A DNA stretch of 64,000 bases from RBG-13-51-18 sp963739395 (GTDB lineage Bacteria > Chloroflexota > Dehalococcoidia > Dehalococcoidales > RBG-16-60-22). A program made the position numbers and the translations under genes. Every line of letters begins with the position of its first letter. Within the stretch, counting starts at the first letter, position 1. Below, one piece after another: positions 27,082 through 34,678 of the stretch. Location: NCBI GenBank assembly GCA_963739395.1, contig CAVUAE010000001.1:1116001-1180000 (forward strand). Reading direction: 5' to 3'. The notes below the pieces were generated by a model. It had not been told where the DNA came from. It saw only the letters and a program-made list of their open reading frames with translations, and did not search any database.

Positions 27082-27258
27082 CTAATTCTCCCTTCCTGCG
27101 GTATATGGTTGACAACCCATTCTATTTTTAAAAAGTTTTAAGACAGCGAGGGATAATTTTCTTTTTATTACAAATACTATCATAATATTCAAACCACATA
27201 TATTCAAGCTGTTTTTAGAGTATCCGGTTTAACCACGTCCCAGCCGATAAGCCGGTTA

Positions 27259-27290
27259 GGCGGTACTAAGTCAACCGCCCCTTTTTATTT
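27259..27290 (+). terminator. Terminator-like hairpin
   Basis: GGCGGT-9 nt-ACCGCC followed by CCTTTTTATTTT, in the divergent space before the GbsR-like gene. With no gene in this direction to end here, it may act on a leader or on read-through. Confidence 0.4.
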
Positions 27291-27308
27291 TGATTATAAT
27301 GTTCAGTG

Positions 27309-27337
27309 TTGACAAAACATATTGAAAGTATTATAGT
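27309..27337 (+). promoter_or_regulatory. Promoter with operator-like spacer upstream of the GbsR-like gene
   Basis: TTGACA-17 bp-TATAGT. The spacer holds ATATTgaaAGTAT (27319-27331), an imperfect inverted repeat also found, perfect, in the SPFH promoter at 28225-28253. Confidence 0.65.
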
Positions 27338-27366
27338 GTTCATTAGTAAGAATATGGGAGGATATT

Positions 27367-27825
27367 ATGGATATTTCTAATGCCGAACGAAGTTTTATCG
27401 AAGAAGTTGGGGTGGTTTTCGAGCAGACTGGTCTACCGAGAATGGTCGGCAGGCTTTTCGGCTGGCTGCTTATTTCCGACCCTCCCTATCAATCCCCTGG
27501 CGAATTAGCCGAGGTATTACAAGCCAGCAAAGGCTCCATCAGCACTTCCGTCAGGTTAATGACACAGCTAGGCTTTATCGAACGGCATGTTATTCCCGGT
27601 TCGCGTCACGACCATTTTCGGTTACAAAAAGACGCTATTCAAAAAGTCATTAAACACGGCTTAGAACAAGAGATAACGATGTTCAAGGCACTCTCGGAAC
27701 GCAGCCTTGAAATGATGAAAGATATACCAGCGAAAAGAAAAACCTGGCTTAAAGAAATGCAGAGTCGTTATACCTACCTGGAAAAAGCCTTCCCGGCTCT
27801 GTTAGAGAAATGCGATAGCGAGTGA
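27367..27825 (+). CDS. GbsR/MarR-family winged-helix regulator
   Basis: 152 aa. Starts with the GbsR-like VEEVGVVFEQTGLPRMVGRLFGWLL pattern, a winged helix at about 50-90 (SPGELAEVLQASKGSISTSV), and a helical C-terminal dimerisation part. AGGAT-like SD before ATG. The shared operator-like spacer in its own promoter and in the SPFH promoter suggests that it autoregulates and controls that membrane protein, presumably in response to membrane or osmotic stress. Confidence 0.85.
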   Translation: MDISNAERSFIEEVGVVFEQTGLPRMVGRLFGWLLISDPPYQSPGELAEVLQASKGSISTSVRLMTQLGFIERHVIPGSRHDHFRLQKDAIQKVIKHGLEQEITMFKALSERSLEMMKDIPAKRKTWLKEMQSRYTYLEKAFPALLEKCDSE

Positions 27826-27859
27826 AACAGGTTTCACGTTTTTAGGTACCCCCGGATTA

Positions 27860-28114
27860 TTAGTGATACTTGAGTTTTAAATATACCAGAAACAGCGCGC
27901 TGATAAGCGGTAGTATATTCATATAAAGTACATAATACTCTGGCTTTGTAATCCCATATAAAATTAGAAAAAGCGATTGCGCCGAAACGAAATACAAAAA
28001 CATCAAGGATAGGTCCGTCGTTTTTTTAGTGGTAAAGCTCCGGTAGGCTTGGGGGATAAAGCGGACCGAAGTGAATATCCCGGCTATCACCCCGAAAATT
28101 GACGCCAAATCCAT
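27860..28114 (-). CDS. SemiSWEET-type (PQ-loop) sugar transporter
   Basis: 84 aa, three transmembrane helices, with the motif FIPQAYRSFTTKKTTDLS typical of PQ-loop/SemiSWEET half-transporters that work as dimers. Length is standard. An AAGGAGA SD precedes the ATG. It lies between and opposite to the GbsR-like and SPFH genes. Sugar specificity unknown. Confidence 0.85.
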   Translation of the reverse strand: MDLASIFGVIAGIFTSVRFIPQAYRSFTTKKTTDLSLMFLYFVSAQSLFLILYGITKPEYYVLYMNILPLISALFLVYLKLKYH

Positions 28115-28224
28115 ACTTACTCTCCTTGTTAATACTAGTGGTTTTATTCTTACTTGTAGTATAATCTCTCCTGCGTTAGGTATTCAACAAAACCTTTATA
28201 GCCAAATATTTAATCAGTATAGTA

Positions 28225-28253
28225 TTGACAAAACATACTAAAAGTATTATAAT
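28225..28253 (+). promoter_or_regulatory. Strong promoter of the SPFH gene with perfect inverted repeat
   Basis: TTGACA-17 bp-TATAAT, both boxes perfect; the spacer contains ATACTaaaAGTAT (28235-28247). This position would let a bound regulator block RNA polymerase. Confidence 0.75.
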
Positions 28254-28285
28254 ATATAAAAATAAAGAAAAAGGAGGATAAAAAA

Positions 28286-29149
28286 ATGTACTGGATTTAT
28301 ATCGTAATAGGTGTCATTCTTTTACTGCTTCTGCTCTCGTTAAGGACGGTCAGACCCGTTAACCGCGGTCTGGTGGAAAGGTTTGGTAAATATAATAGGT
28401 TCGTGATGCCAGGCCTGCTCTTCCTTATTCCCTTCGGCATCGAAAGGCTCCTCAGGGTCAACATCACGGAAATGATGGTTGATGCCGGTGGGCAGGAAAT
28501 TATAACCAGAGACAGTCTGAACGCCCAGGTGGATGCCCAAGTTTACTTTAAGGTAAAATCCGACGAAGAAAATGTGAAGGCTTCCGTGTACAATGTCTAT
28601 AACTACAAGATTCAGATAGTAGCCCTAGCCAGAACCACCCTAAGGAACATAATTGGTACGATGAACCTGATGGAAGCCAATAGTGAGAGAGGCAAGATAA
28701 ACAAATCCCTCTATGACCAACTCACTGTTGAGACTAAGAGTTGGGGAATTGAAATCGTCAGAACGGAACTGAAGGAGATCAATCCTCCAGGAGGGGTGCA
28801 GGAGGCAATGAACAACGTTGTCGTTGCTAATAACCAGAAAATAGCAGCTGTTGACTTTGCAACTGCTACTGAAACGAAGGCAGATGGTGAGAAGAGAGCC
28901 AAGATCAAGCAGGCTGAAGGGGAGAGGCAAACTCTTATCCTAAAGGCTGAAGGTGAGGCGCAGGCTATCAAGCTGGTTAACGAGGCAGCCAACAAGTACT
29001 TCATCGGCAACGCTCAAACGTTACGGAAACTAGAAGCGGTAGAAAAATCTTTAACTACCAATTCCAAGGTAGTGCTGCCAGCTAGCCAAAGCCTGGTGAA
29101 CGTCATTGGTGATTTAGCCGGTATAAGCAATAAAAAGACGGAAAAATAG
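28286..29149 (+). CDS. SPFH/band-7 membrane scaffold protein (slipin/HflK-C-like)
   Basis: 287 aa: one N-terminal transmembrane helix (1-20), then the PHB/SPFH domain (RPVNRGLVERFGKYNRFVMPG ... ) and a helical, coiled-coil tail rich in Ala/Glu/Lys (KADGEKRAKIKQAEGERQ). SPFH proteins organise membrane microdomains and proteases. AAGGAGG before ATG. A GbsR-like regulator with the same promoter spacer is 0.5 kb upstream. No NfeD partner follows. Confidence 0.9.
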   Translation: MYWIYIVIGVILLLLLLSLRTVRPVNRGLVERFGKYNRFVMPGLLFLIPFGIERLLRVNITEMMVDAGGQEIITRDSLNAQVDAQVYFKVKSDEENVKASVYNVYNYKIQIVALARTTLRNIIGTMNLMEANSERGKINKSLYDQLTVETKSWGIEIVRTELKEINPPGGVQEAMNNVVVANNQKIAAVDFATATETKADGEKRAKIKQAEGERQTLILKAEGEAQAIKLVNEAANKYFIGNAQTLRKLEAVEKSLTTNSKVVLPASQSLVNVIGDLAGISNKKTEK

Positions 29150-29172
29150 AACGATACAACGACAAGAGAAGT

Positions 29173-29200
29173 AGAGGGGGCGTTAAGTCCCCCTCTTTCG
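29173..29200 (+). terminator. Terminator after the SPFH gene
   Basis: AGAGGGGG-8 nt-CCCCCTCT followed by TTCGCTT; strong 8-bp stem, poor T-tract. Confidence 0.6.
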
Positions 29201-29221
29201 CTTCATAAATTATTATAATAA

Positions 29222-30472
29222 TTAAGTTCGATTTAAAACTTGAAAGCCATTTCCTCGAGGAAGATAGTTTAATTCAAATGAACTTGGTAAAGGATTTTGA
29301 GCATTGTTATTCCTAATACAAAACAGTTGCCACCACAGTGTTTGATTCGAATCATTGGGATTGATATTTTTCTTTTGAATTATTTGGTGCCATATAACAA
29401 CGCCACTCACTAAGGGTGCGGATTTTAGAGCTTGAGCTATACTTTGACCGAGATTGAAAAACTGATTTAGACCGTAGAAATCGGGCGTGTATAAATAAAT
29501 CACAGCAGGAGAGTTTTGTGTCAATTGTTTACGTGCATCATTAATAAGGTCATATATGGCATTAACATGATCAGGGGTTATTTCAAAATGTACGACAACA
29601 ACTTTAGGATTTCGGTAATAAATTAAACCATTACGATTTTCCTTGTGACATTTATGGCATATTCCTACATAAGTAGTTTGATTACCTACACCACAATTAA
29701 TCATAAAATTCCTAATTGGCTCAGGAACATGTTCTTCTGGACCGAAAGGTTCGAATGCGGTTGTTACTATATCTTTATCGTTAGGTAAGAGAATAGTTGT
29801 TTCAACTTCGAAGCTACCAATAGAACAAGAAAAAGCCTCACCTTTTAGTAATAATGCCTCTATACTTCTCACAAGATTAGGGATGACAGTTTTATTTGGT
29901 ATTTGTTTTGTTGATATATATATCCCGTAATTAGTAGTTGAGTGGTCTAATAAGGAACTAACAAGGGAAATTATTTCTGAACGCATATCATCAATCAGAA
30001 TAAATTGTGGTGTTATAATGTTTCTTGCTTTACATTCGATATATGCAGGAAGTCCTCCAATAGATATTTCAAAGTCAGGCGTGGCTGATTTACCAGCTTT
30101 TAATGAAATAATGGGTTGTTTTAGTATATTTACGTAAGACCAAGCAACTGTTGCTTCTATTTCCGTAGCACAAAATTCCGCAATGGATTGTTTTGACCGT
30201 TTTATAAGTTGGTTAAAGAAGACATCATCGGTGATAACTTTTCCATCTGAACGACGAGTCGGAAAATTAGATAATTCTCGCATAATCTTGGAGAAACTCA
30301 AAGCCCTTACTATATCTTGATTTACACTCGGATCTTTAGACGCATATAGAGCGCGTTTTAAGGGATGCATTTTTTCTTTGCAGTTATTGTTCCACTGTGG
30401 ACCAAGCTGTACTTTCAGCCATTTTAAGAGAGTATTTACATCGGCATTTTCAGTATCAATTAAGTAGTTCAT
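29222..30472 (-). CDS. Orphan PD-(D/E)XK-type protein
   Basis: 416 aa, AT-rich. ATPDFEISIGG (D133) followed by LPAYIECKARN (E146, K148) gives the D...ExK triad of the PD-(D/E)XK nuclease fold. A Cys pair pattern ICHKCH near 270 might bind metal. I do not recognise the rest. Similar orphan proteins are found as solitary restriction or defence-related genes, but no methyltransferase or partner is next to it. No SD is clear. Possible roles: restriction endonuclease, card-like defence nuclease or decayed remnant; the ORF is intact. Confidence 0.55.
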   Translation of the reverse strand: MNYLIDTENADVNTLLKWLKVQLGPQWNNNCKEKMHPLKRALYASKDPSVNQDIVRALSFSKIMRELSNFPTRRSDGKVITDDVFFNQLIKRSKQSIAEFCATEIEATVAWSYVNILKQPIISLKAGKSATPDFEISIGGLPAYIECKARNIITPQFILIDDMRSEIISLVSSLLDHSTTNYGIYISTKQIPNKTVIPNLVRSIEALLLKGEAFSCSIGSFEVETTILLPNDKDIVTTAFEPFGPEEHVPEPIRNFMINCGVGNQTTYVGICHKCHKENRNGLIYYRNPKVVVVHFEITPDHVNAIYDLINDARKQLTQNSPAVIYLYTPDFYGLNQFFNLGQSIAQALKSAPLVSGVVIWHQIIQKKNINPNDSNQTLWWQLFCIRNNNAQNPLPSSFELNYLPRGNGFQVLNRT

Positions 30473-30699
30473 TAATATCTATTTTATATGGTAAAAAATA
30501 AAAAATAAATATGATTTTCTCATCTTCCTTATGATTTTTTAGTAGTTAACTTAAATAATTAAAATTTTCTCATCAGGGTAAAAACATTCTAGCAGTGTAC
30601 TTCAGTGGGTGCAAGAGAAACGTTCTTATCACGAAAAGCTAGATTGGCTTGCGGTAAAAGTCGGTATAGTTTAAAATGTTAGCATAATTGAATATTGCC

Positions 30700-30792
30700 A
30701 CTAGGGGAGCTGAATGGCTGAGAGTTCCCCCGATGAAGTCGGGGGACTGACCCTTTGAACCTGAACTCGGTAATGCGAGCGTAGGGAAGTGA
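30700..30792 (+). promoter_or_regulatory. TPP riboswitch (THI element)
   Basis: Contains CTAGGGGAGC ... GGCTGAGAG (the CUGAGA thiamin box), a variable P3 stem CCCCCGatgaagtCGGGGG, and ACCCTTTGAACCTGAACTCGG...GCGTAGGGAAG, which matches the conserved pyrophosphate-sensing core. It precedes the AIR-synthase-like gene. Confidence 0.95.
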
Positions 30793-30797
30793 AAACC

Positions 30798-30839
30798 AAA
30801 ACCAGAAGTAGGTTCCCCTTAAGCTTCTGGTTTTAATAT
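30798..30839 (+). terminator. Expression-platform terminator of the TPP riboswitch
   Basis: 11-bp stem AAAACCAGAAG / CTTCTGGTTTT (30798-30808, 30824-30834) with a 15-nt loop, then AATATTTTT. Supports transcriptional OFF control by TPP. Confidence 0.8.
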
Positions 30840-30856
30840 TTTTAGGAGGCGCGAAT

Positions 30857-31918
30857 ATGGCTGACATGCCGGAAATAGGTAAAATATCCCCGGAAATTTT
30901 TAGCGAGTTAATTTATCCGCGGCTGGGCGCGAAAAGCAAAAACATCTTGGTGGGACCGCAGCATGGCGTGGATGTAGGCATTGCGGAAATAGGGGGCAAG
31001 GCGGTATCATTCACCACCGACCCCGTTTTTATCGTGCCGGAATATGGTTGGGAGAGAGCCGCCTGGTTTGCTATCCATATCATTGCGTCGGACTCCGTTA
31101 CCAGCGGGCTTAAGCCTAAGTTCTTAAGCATCGACCTTAACCTGCCGATGGAGATGACGAAAAAACAGCTGGAGATAACTTGGGATATCATTCACCGCGA
31201 GTGTGAAAAAATGGGGATAGCGGTAATCACCGGTCATACCGCCCGCTATGAAGGTTGCCATTATCCGATGGTCGGGGGCGCTACTCTTATTGGCGTTGGT
31301 GAACTTGATGAATACGTTACCCCTAAATTCTGTAAAGCCGGCGACAAAATAATCATTACCAAAGGTCCGGCCATCGAAGCGACTGGCATTTTTGCCGCGA
31401 TGTTACCTGGTGTCATTACCGAAAAATATGGTACGGAGCTTAACCATAAAGCTCAACAGGTCTTTTATAAAATGACCGTCGTCGAGGACGCCATAACCGC
31501 GGTCAGTGTTGGCGTTCGGGATAAGGGTGTTACTGCCATGCACGACGCTACCGAGTGTGGCATTTGGGGCGGATTATACGAAATCGCTCAAGCCTCGGGG
31601 TTAGGCGTGAGGGTGGAAAAAGAAAAAATCGTGGTTGAGGAATCAGTCGAAGAGGTTTGTCGTTTATTCGGCATCGACCCTTATGCCTCTATCAGCGAAG
31701 GTACATTGATAATTGCCTGCAAAGAACGTAAAGCTGCGTCGGTAATCGAAGCGCTGACGCAAAAGGGCATTAAATCATCAATCGTCGGCAAGCTGACGCA
31801 ATCGGACAAAGGCATGGTGTTAGTAGAAAACGGTAAAGAAAAGAAGCTGGAACACCCCATTGTTGACCCGTTCTGGCGGGCTTTCTACGGGGCGCTGGAG
31901 AAATATAAGACCACTTAA
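30857..31918 (+). CDS. AIR synthase-related (PurM/ThiL/HypE-fold) protein under TPP control
   Basis: 353 aa. PurM-like N-domain (ILVGPQHGVDVGIAEIGGKA ... TTDPVF) and C-domain (DATECGIWGGLYEIAQASG), with TSGLKPKFLSIDLNLP as in HypE/ThiL. GGAGGCG SD. It is not a clear ThiL by length and motif, but the TPP riboswitch in its leader ties it to thiamine metabolism, so a role in thiamine phosphate phosphorylation or salvage is inferred. Its stand-alone position leaves other steps open. Confidence 0.8.
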   Translation: MADMPEIGKISPEIFSELIYPRLGAKSKNILVGPQHGVDVGIAEIGGKAVSFTTDPVFIVPEYGWERAAWFAIHIIASDSVTSGLKPKFLSIDLNLPMEMTKKQLEITWDIIHRECEKMGIAVITGHTARYEGCHYPMVGGATLIGVGELDEYVTPKFCKAGDKIIITKGPAIEATGIFAAMLPGVITEKYGTELNHKAQQVFYKMTVVEDAITAVSVGVRDKGVTAMHDATECGIWGGLYEIAQASGLGVRVEKEKIVVEESVEEVCRLFGIDPYASISEGTLIIACKERKAASVIEALTQKGIKSSIVGKLTQSDKGMVLVENGKEKKLEHPIVDPFWRAFYGALEKYKTT

Positions 31919-31944
31919 TTAAGTTAAGCAATCCTATTTGTTCT

Positions 31945-32070
31945 ACGTCTGTCATCCTGAGCGAGGCGAAGGATCTCGGGGTGGTGTTGTTTTCCTTTCG
32001 TAGAATGTGTTTATCCTCCGCCGCCCCGAGATTCTTCAGTCGCTTTGCTCCTTCAGAATGACAAACAGGG
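31945..32070. repeat. Inverted-repeat (MITE-like) element
   Basis: Left arm TGTCATCCTGAGCGAGGCGA, right arm ends CTTCAGAATGACA; the arms are about 100 bp apart and include matching ATCTCGGGG / CCCCGAGAT. A relative is at 44430-44575. No coding sequence. Confidence 0.7.
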
Positions 32071-32145
32071 CGCAATGAGATAAAAGTCATTTCCATTAGC
32101 CTCGGCATAAGATTATGCTTATAATGAGTGTTGGAGAAAGTATGT

Positions 32146-33330
32146 ATGAACAAAGTATATTTGGATAATACTGCCGGCGCGCCCGTTCTCCCGGAAGTTA
32201 AACAGGCGATGTTGCCTTATTTTGGAGAAATTTTTGGCAACCCCCAGTCTTTACATGATTGGGGTGATACGGCGCGGCAAGCTGTGGATAATGCGCGGGA
32301 AAAGGTAGCCAGTCTTATCGGCGCCAGTCCTGAGGAAATTATATTTACCAGCGGCGGCACCGAGAGCAATAATCTAGCTGTTAAAGGTATTGCATTGGCT
32401 CAGCAGTCTAAGGGCAAACATGTGGTGGTCTCCGCAATAGAACATTTTTCAGTCCTGCACTCTGCCAGAACGTTAGAAAAATGGGGCTTCGAGGTTACCG
32501 AGGTACCGGTAGATAAATACGGCGTCGTCAATCCCGATGATGTGAAGAAAAGTATTAGAAAAGATACCGTTCTGGTTTCTATCATGCACGCCAACGGCGA
32601 GATAGGCACCATTGAGCCGATTAAAGAAATCGCGGCCATCACCCGGGAAATGAAAATCTCTTTACATACAGACGCCGTTGCGACCGCGGGGACAATACCA
32701 GTCAACGTTAACGATCTTGACGTGGACGCTTTAAGCTTGGCCGGCAACCAGTTCTTCGGCCCTAAAGGAACCGGCGCTTTGTGGGTGCGCAAGGGTTTGA
32801 GGCTGATGCCTCTCCTCGATGGCGGTATACAAGAAGGTGGGCGTCGGGGTGGCACTGAAAATGTGCCGGGCATTGTCGGATTGGGTGTAGCGGCGGAAAT
32901 CGCGGCGGCGCAAATGCAGTCCCGGATAAACCAGCTGACGCCTATGCGCGACTATTTACTCGATGAGTTGCCGCGCCGGGTCGGGCATGTGGTAGTCACC
33001 GGTCATCAGCAGAATCGTTTGCCAGGGCATGCCAGCTTTTGTGTGGAGTTCATCGAGGGGGAAGCCATGCTGATGCTCTTAAACAGCAAAGGCATCGCCG
33101 TTTCCAGCGGTTCAGCCTGCACCTCGCGGGCGCTTAAGGCGTCCCATGTGCTTATAGCGTTAGGTCTTTCTCATGAAATTGCCCAGGGCTCGATACTCTT
33201 TACCCTGGGGTTGGATAACACTAAAGTAGATATTGAATATGTTCTGGAGACCATGCCACCAGTCGTTGACAGGCTGCGGAAAATGTCTCCGCTCTATGAT
33301 AAATACGTAAAAGCTGACAAAGGAGGATAA
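32146..33330 (+). CDS. NifS/IscS-like protein lacking the PLP lysine
   Basis: 394 aa from ATG at 32146 (GGAGA 9 bp upstream; a GTG at 32128 would add 6 residues). Fold and most motifs are cysteine-desulfurase: MHANGEIGTIEPI, HTDAV (174-178), GPKGTGALW, SSGSACTS with active-site C325. But the PLP-lysine position reads AGN201-Q202FFGPKG instead of xxHKFYGPKG; Gln after HTDAV is A179; the Arg in SIRxSxG is L351. These changes argue against classic PLP chemistry, so the protein may act as a sulfur acceptor or scaffold. First gene of a sulfur-transfer operon with IscU, DsrE2-like and TusA-like genes. Confidence 0.88.
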   Translation: MNKVYLDNTAGAPVLPEVKQAMLPYFGEIFGNPQSLHDWGDTARQAVDNAREKVASLIGASPEEIIFTSGGTESNNLAVKGIALAQQSKGKHVVVSAIEHFSVLHSARTLEKWGFEVTEVPVDKYGVVNPDDVKKSIRKDTVLVSIMHANGEIGTIEPIKEIAAITREMKISLHTDAVATAGTIPVNVNDLDVDALSLAGNQFFGPKGTGALWVRKGLRLMPLLDGGIQEGGRRGGTENVPGIVGLGVAAEIAAAQMQSRINQLTPMRDYLLDELPRRVGHVVVTGHQQNRLPGHASFCVEFIEGEAMLMLLNSKGIAVSSGSACTSRALKASHVLIALGLSHEIAQGSILFTLGLDNTKVDIEYVLETMPPVVDRLRKMSPLYDKYVKADKGG

Positions 33331-33331
33331 C

Positions 33332-33718
33332 ATGCCGGTATATAACGAAAAAGTAATGGACCATTTCATGAACCCGCGTAACGTGGGTGAAATTGAAAAC
33401 CCGGATGGCGTCGGTGAGGTAGGTAATCCCGTCTGTGGGGATATGATGACCTTCTATATCAAGGTCAAGGACAACAAACTCGCAGATGTTAAGTTCAAAA
33501 CCTTCGGATGCGGGGCGGCTATTGCTGTTTCAAGCATGGTCAGTGAGATGGCCATGGGCATGACGCTGGAAGAAGCGATGAAACTCACTCCCGCAGCGGT
33601 GGCGGACAACCTGGAAGGGCTGCCTCCAAATAAGATGCACTGCTCCAATCTAGGCGCCCAAGCTTTACATGAGGCAATCAAACAGTACCAGGGCAAGCAA
33701 AAAAAGAAGCTGAAATAG
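33332..33718 (+). CDS. iscU: IscU/NifU-like Fe-S scaffold protein
   Basis: 128 aa by normal reading. Scaffold Cys C35 (VCGD), C60 (FGCG) and C104 (MHCSNLG) are conserved, with D37 next to the first Cys. AAAGGAGG lies at the end of the NifS-like gene, 10 bp before ATG. Near the end, A AAA AAG (33700-33706, in dnaX phase) allows a -1 shift that would replace the last three residues by a zinc ribbon extension (see 33706-33849). Confidence 0.93.
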   Translation: MPVYNEKVMDHFMNPRNVGEIENPDGVGEVGNPVCGDMMTFYIKVKDNKLADVKFKTFGCGAAIAVSSMVSEMAMGMTLEEAMKLTPAAVADNLEGLPPNKMHCSNLGAQALHEAIKQYQGKQKKKLK

Positions 33719-33849
33719 ACAACAGCCAGGATACCGCTAAAGATGAAGCTCATACCTGCCCCTATTGTGAAGAAGAGATAGCTGACGCAGCTTTCCCATA
33801 CTGTCAGGCCTGCACTATAAAAGACAAGGAAACCGTAGACGGAGGCTAG
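33706..33849 (+). CDS. Zinc-ribbon coding extension without a start codon (candidate -1 frameshift product of iscU)
   Basis: In the -1 frame of iscU, codons run open from 33673 to TAG at 33847-33849 with no ATG, GTG or TTG before the motif. They encode ...HTCPYCEEE ... FPYCQACTIKD, a four-Cys zinc ribbon. The slippery heptamer A AAA AAG at 33700-33706 would join IscU (1-125) to 47 more residues, giving 172 aa. An AGGG is about 10 nt upstream and a weak stem GCTG/CAGC (33709-33712, 33723-33726) follows. The alternative is a lost A in a homopolymer (true sequence A8). Confidence 0.6.
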   Translation, partial: EAEIDNSQDTAKDEAHTCPYCEEEIADAAFPYCQACTIKDKETVDGG

Positions 33850-33853
33850 AGAT

Positions 33854-34354
33854 ATGGCGAAGCAGGAAAAGACCACCAAAAAAGAAAAAATGACCATCGT
33901 CGTCTTCAGCGGCGAACTGGATAAAGCCCTGGCGGCTTTTATACTGGCGACCACCGGCGCTAGCATGGGGATGGATGTCAGCATGTTTTTCACCTTCTGG
34001 GGATTGAATATCCTTAAGAAAAACAAGGGTGGGCCGGGTGGCAAGGGGATACTGAAAAAGATGCTCAACTTTATGAACCGGGGCGGTTCAAAACGGTTAA
34101 AGCTCTCGAAGTTCCATATGTTTGGCATGGGCACGGCGATGATGAAGAAGTTCATGAAGGAAAGCCACCTGCCTTCTATCGACGAGTTCATCCAGATGGC
34201 AAAGGACATGGGTGTGAAAATGGTTCCTTGTTCCACATCTTGTGGGGTGATGGGCTTGGGTGAAGGCGCCTTCCGTGAAGAGGTTGGCAGCCTGGCCGGT
34301 GCCGCCTTTTTCCTGAACGAAGCCCGCCAGTCCAAAGTGACCCTATTTATTTAG
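33854..34354 (+). CDS. DsrE/DsrF-like (DsrE2) sulfur-carrier family protein
   Basis: 166 aa. Begins with a basic lead, then MTIVVFSGELDKALAAFILATTGASMG typical of DsrE2, FTFWGLNILKK, and CSTSC near 135 (PCSTSCGVMG), which includes the conserved persulfide-carrying Cys position. It occurs 5 bp after the zinc-ribbon stop and 16 bp before the TusA-like gene. The family hands sulfur between TusA, rhodanese and desulfurase partners. Confidence 0.88.
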   Translation: MAKQEKTTKKEKMTIVVFSGELDKALAAFILATTGASMGMDVSMFFTFWGLNILKKNKGGPGGKGILKKMLNFMNRGGSKRLKLSKFHMFGMGTAMMKKFMKESHLPSIDEFIQMAKDMGVKMVPCSTSCGVMGLGEGAFREEVGSLAGAAFFLNEARQSKVTLFI

Positions 34355-34370
34355 TTGTGAGGAGCGAAAT

Positions 34371-34601
34371 ATGAAAGCAGACCAGACTTTAGACTGCGTG
34401 GGTTTGTATTGTCCCATGCCTATCGTGAAAACGGCGCAGAAAATCAAAGAGCTTAAGACAGGTGAGGTGTTGGAGGTGATGGCTGATGATAAAGGCATCA
34501 AGCAAGACATGCCCGCCTGGGCGCAGGCTACGGGCAACGAATTTTTAGGTGTAGAAGAATCTAACGGAGAAATTAAAGTTTACGTTAGAAAGAAAAAGTG
34601 A
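34371..34601 (+). CDS. tusA: TusA-family sulfurtransferase
   Basis: 76 aa. DCVGLYCPMPIVKTAQ: catalytic C14 in the CPxP motif; C9 precedes it. Full length for the family. Closing gene of the sulfur-transfer operon (NifS-like, IscU, DsrE2-like, TusA). Confidence 0.93.
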   Translation: MKADQTLDCVGLYCPMPIVKTAQKIKELKTGEVLEVMADDKGIKQDMPAWAQATGNEFLGVEESNGEIKVYVRKKK

Positions 34602-34624
34602 TAATTGAATGCCGTTCGTGACGT

Positions 34625-34656
34625 GAAAAAAGAGGGGGCAATAAAAAGCCCCCTCC
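34625..34656 (-). terminator. Bidirectional terminator between tusA and glnA
   Basis: Stem GAGGGGGC / GCCCCCTC (34632-34639, 34648-34655). On the minus strand it is followed by TTTTTT, a strong terminator for glnA; the plus side has a weaker T-rich tail for the tusA operon. Confidence 0.85.
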
Positions 34657-34678
34657 AATTATTTCTACTAGTTAAGTT

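Noticed and set aside
33454..34335. Minus-strand ORF of 293 aa opposite iscU/DsrE2
   Set aside because: Runs antisense over two clear genes, and the translation is not protein-like.
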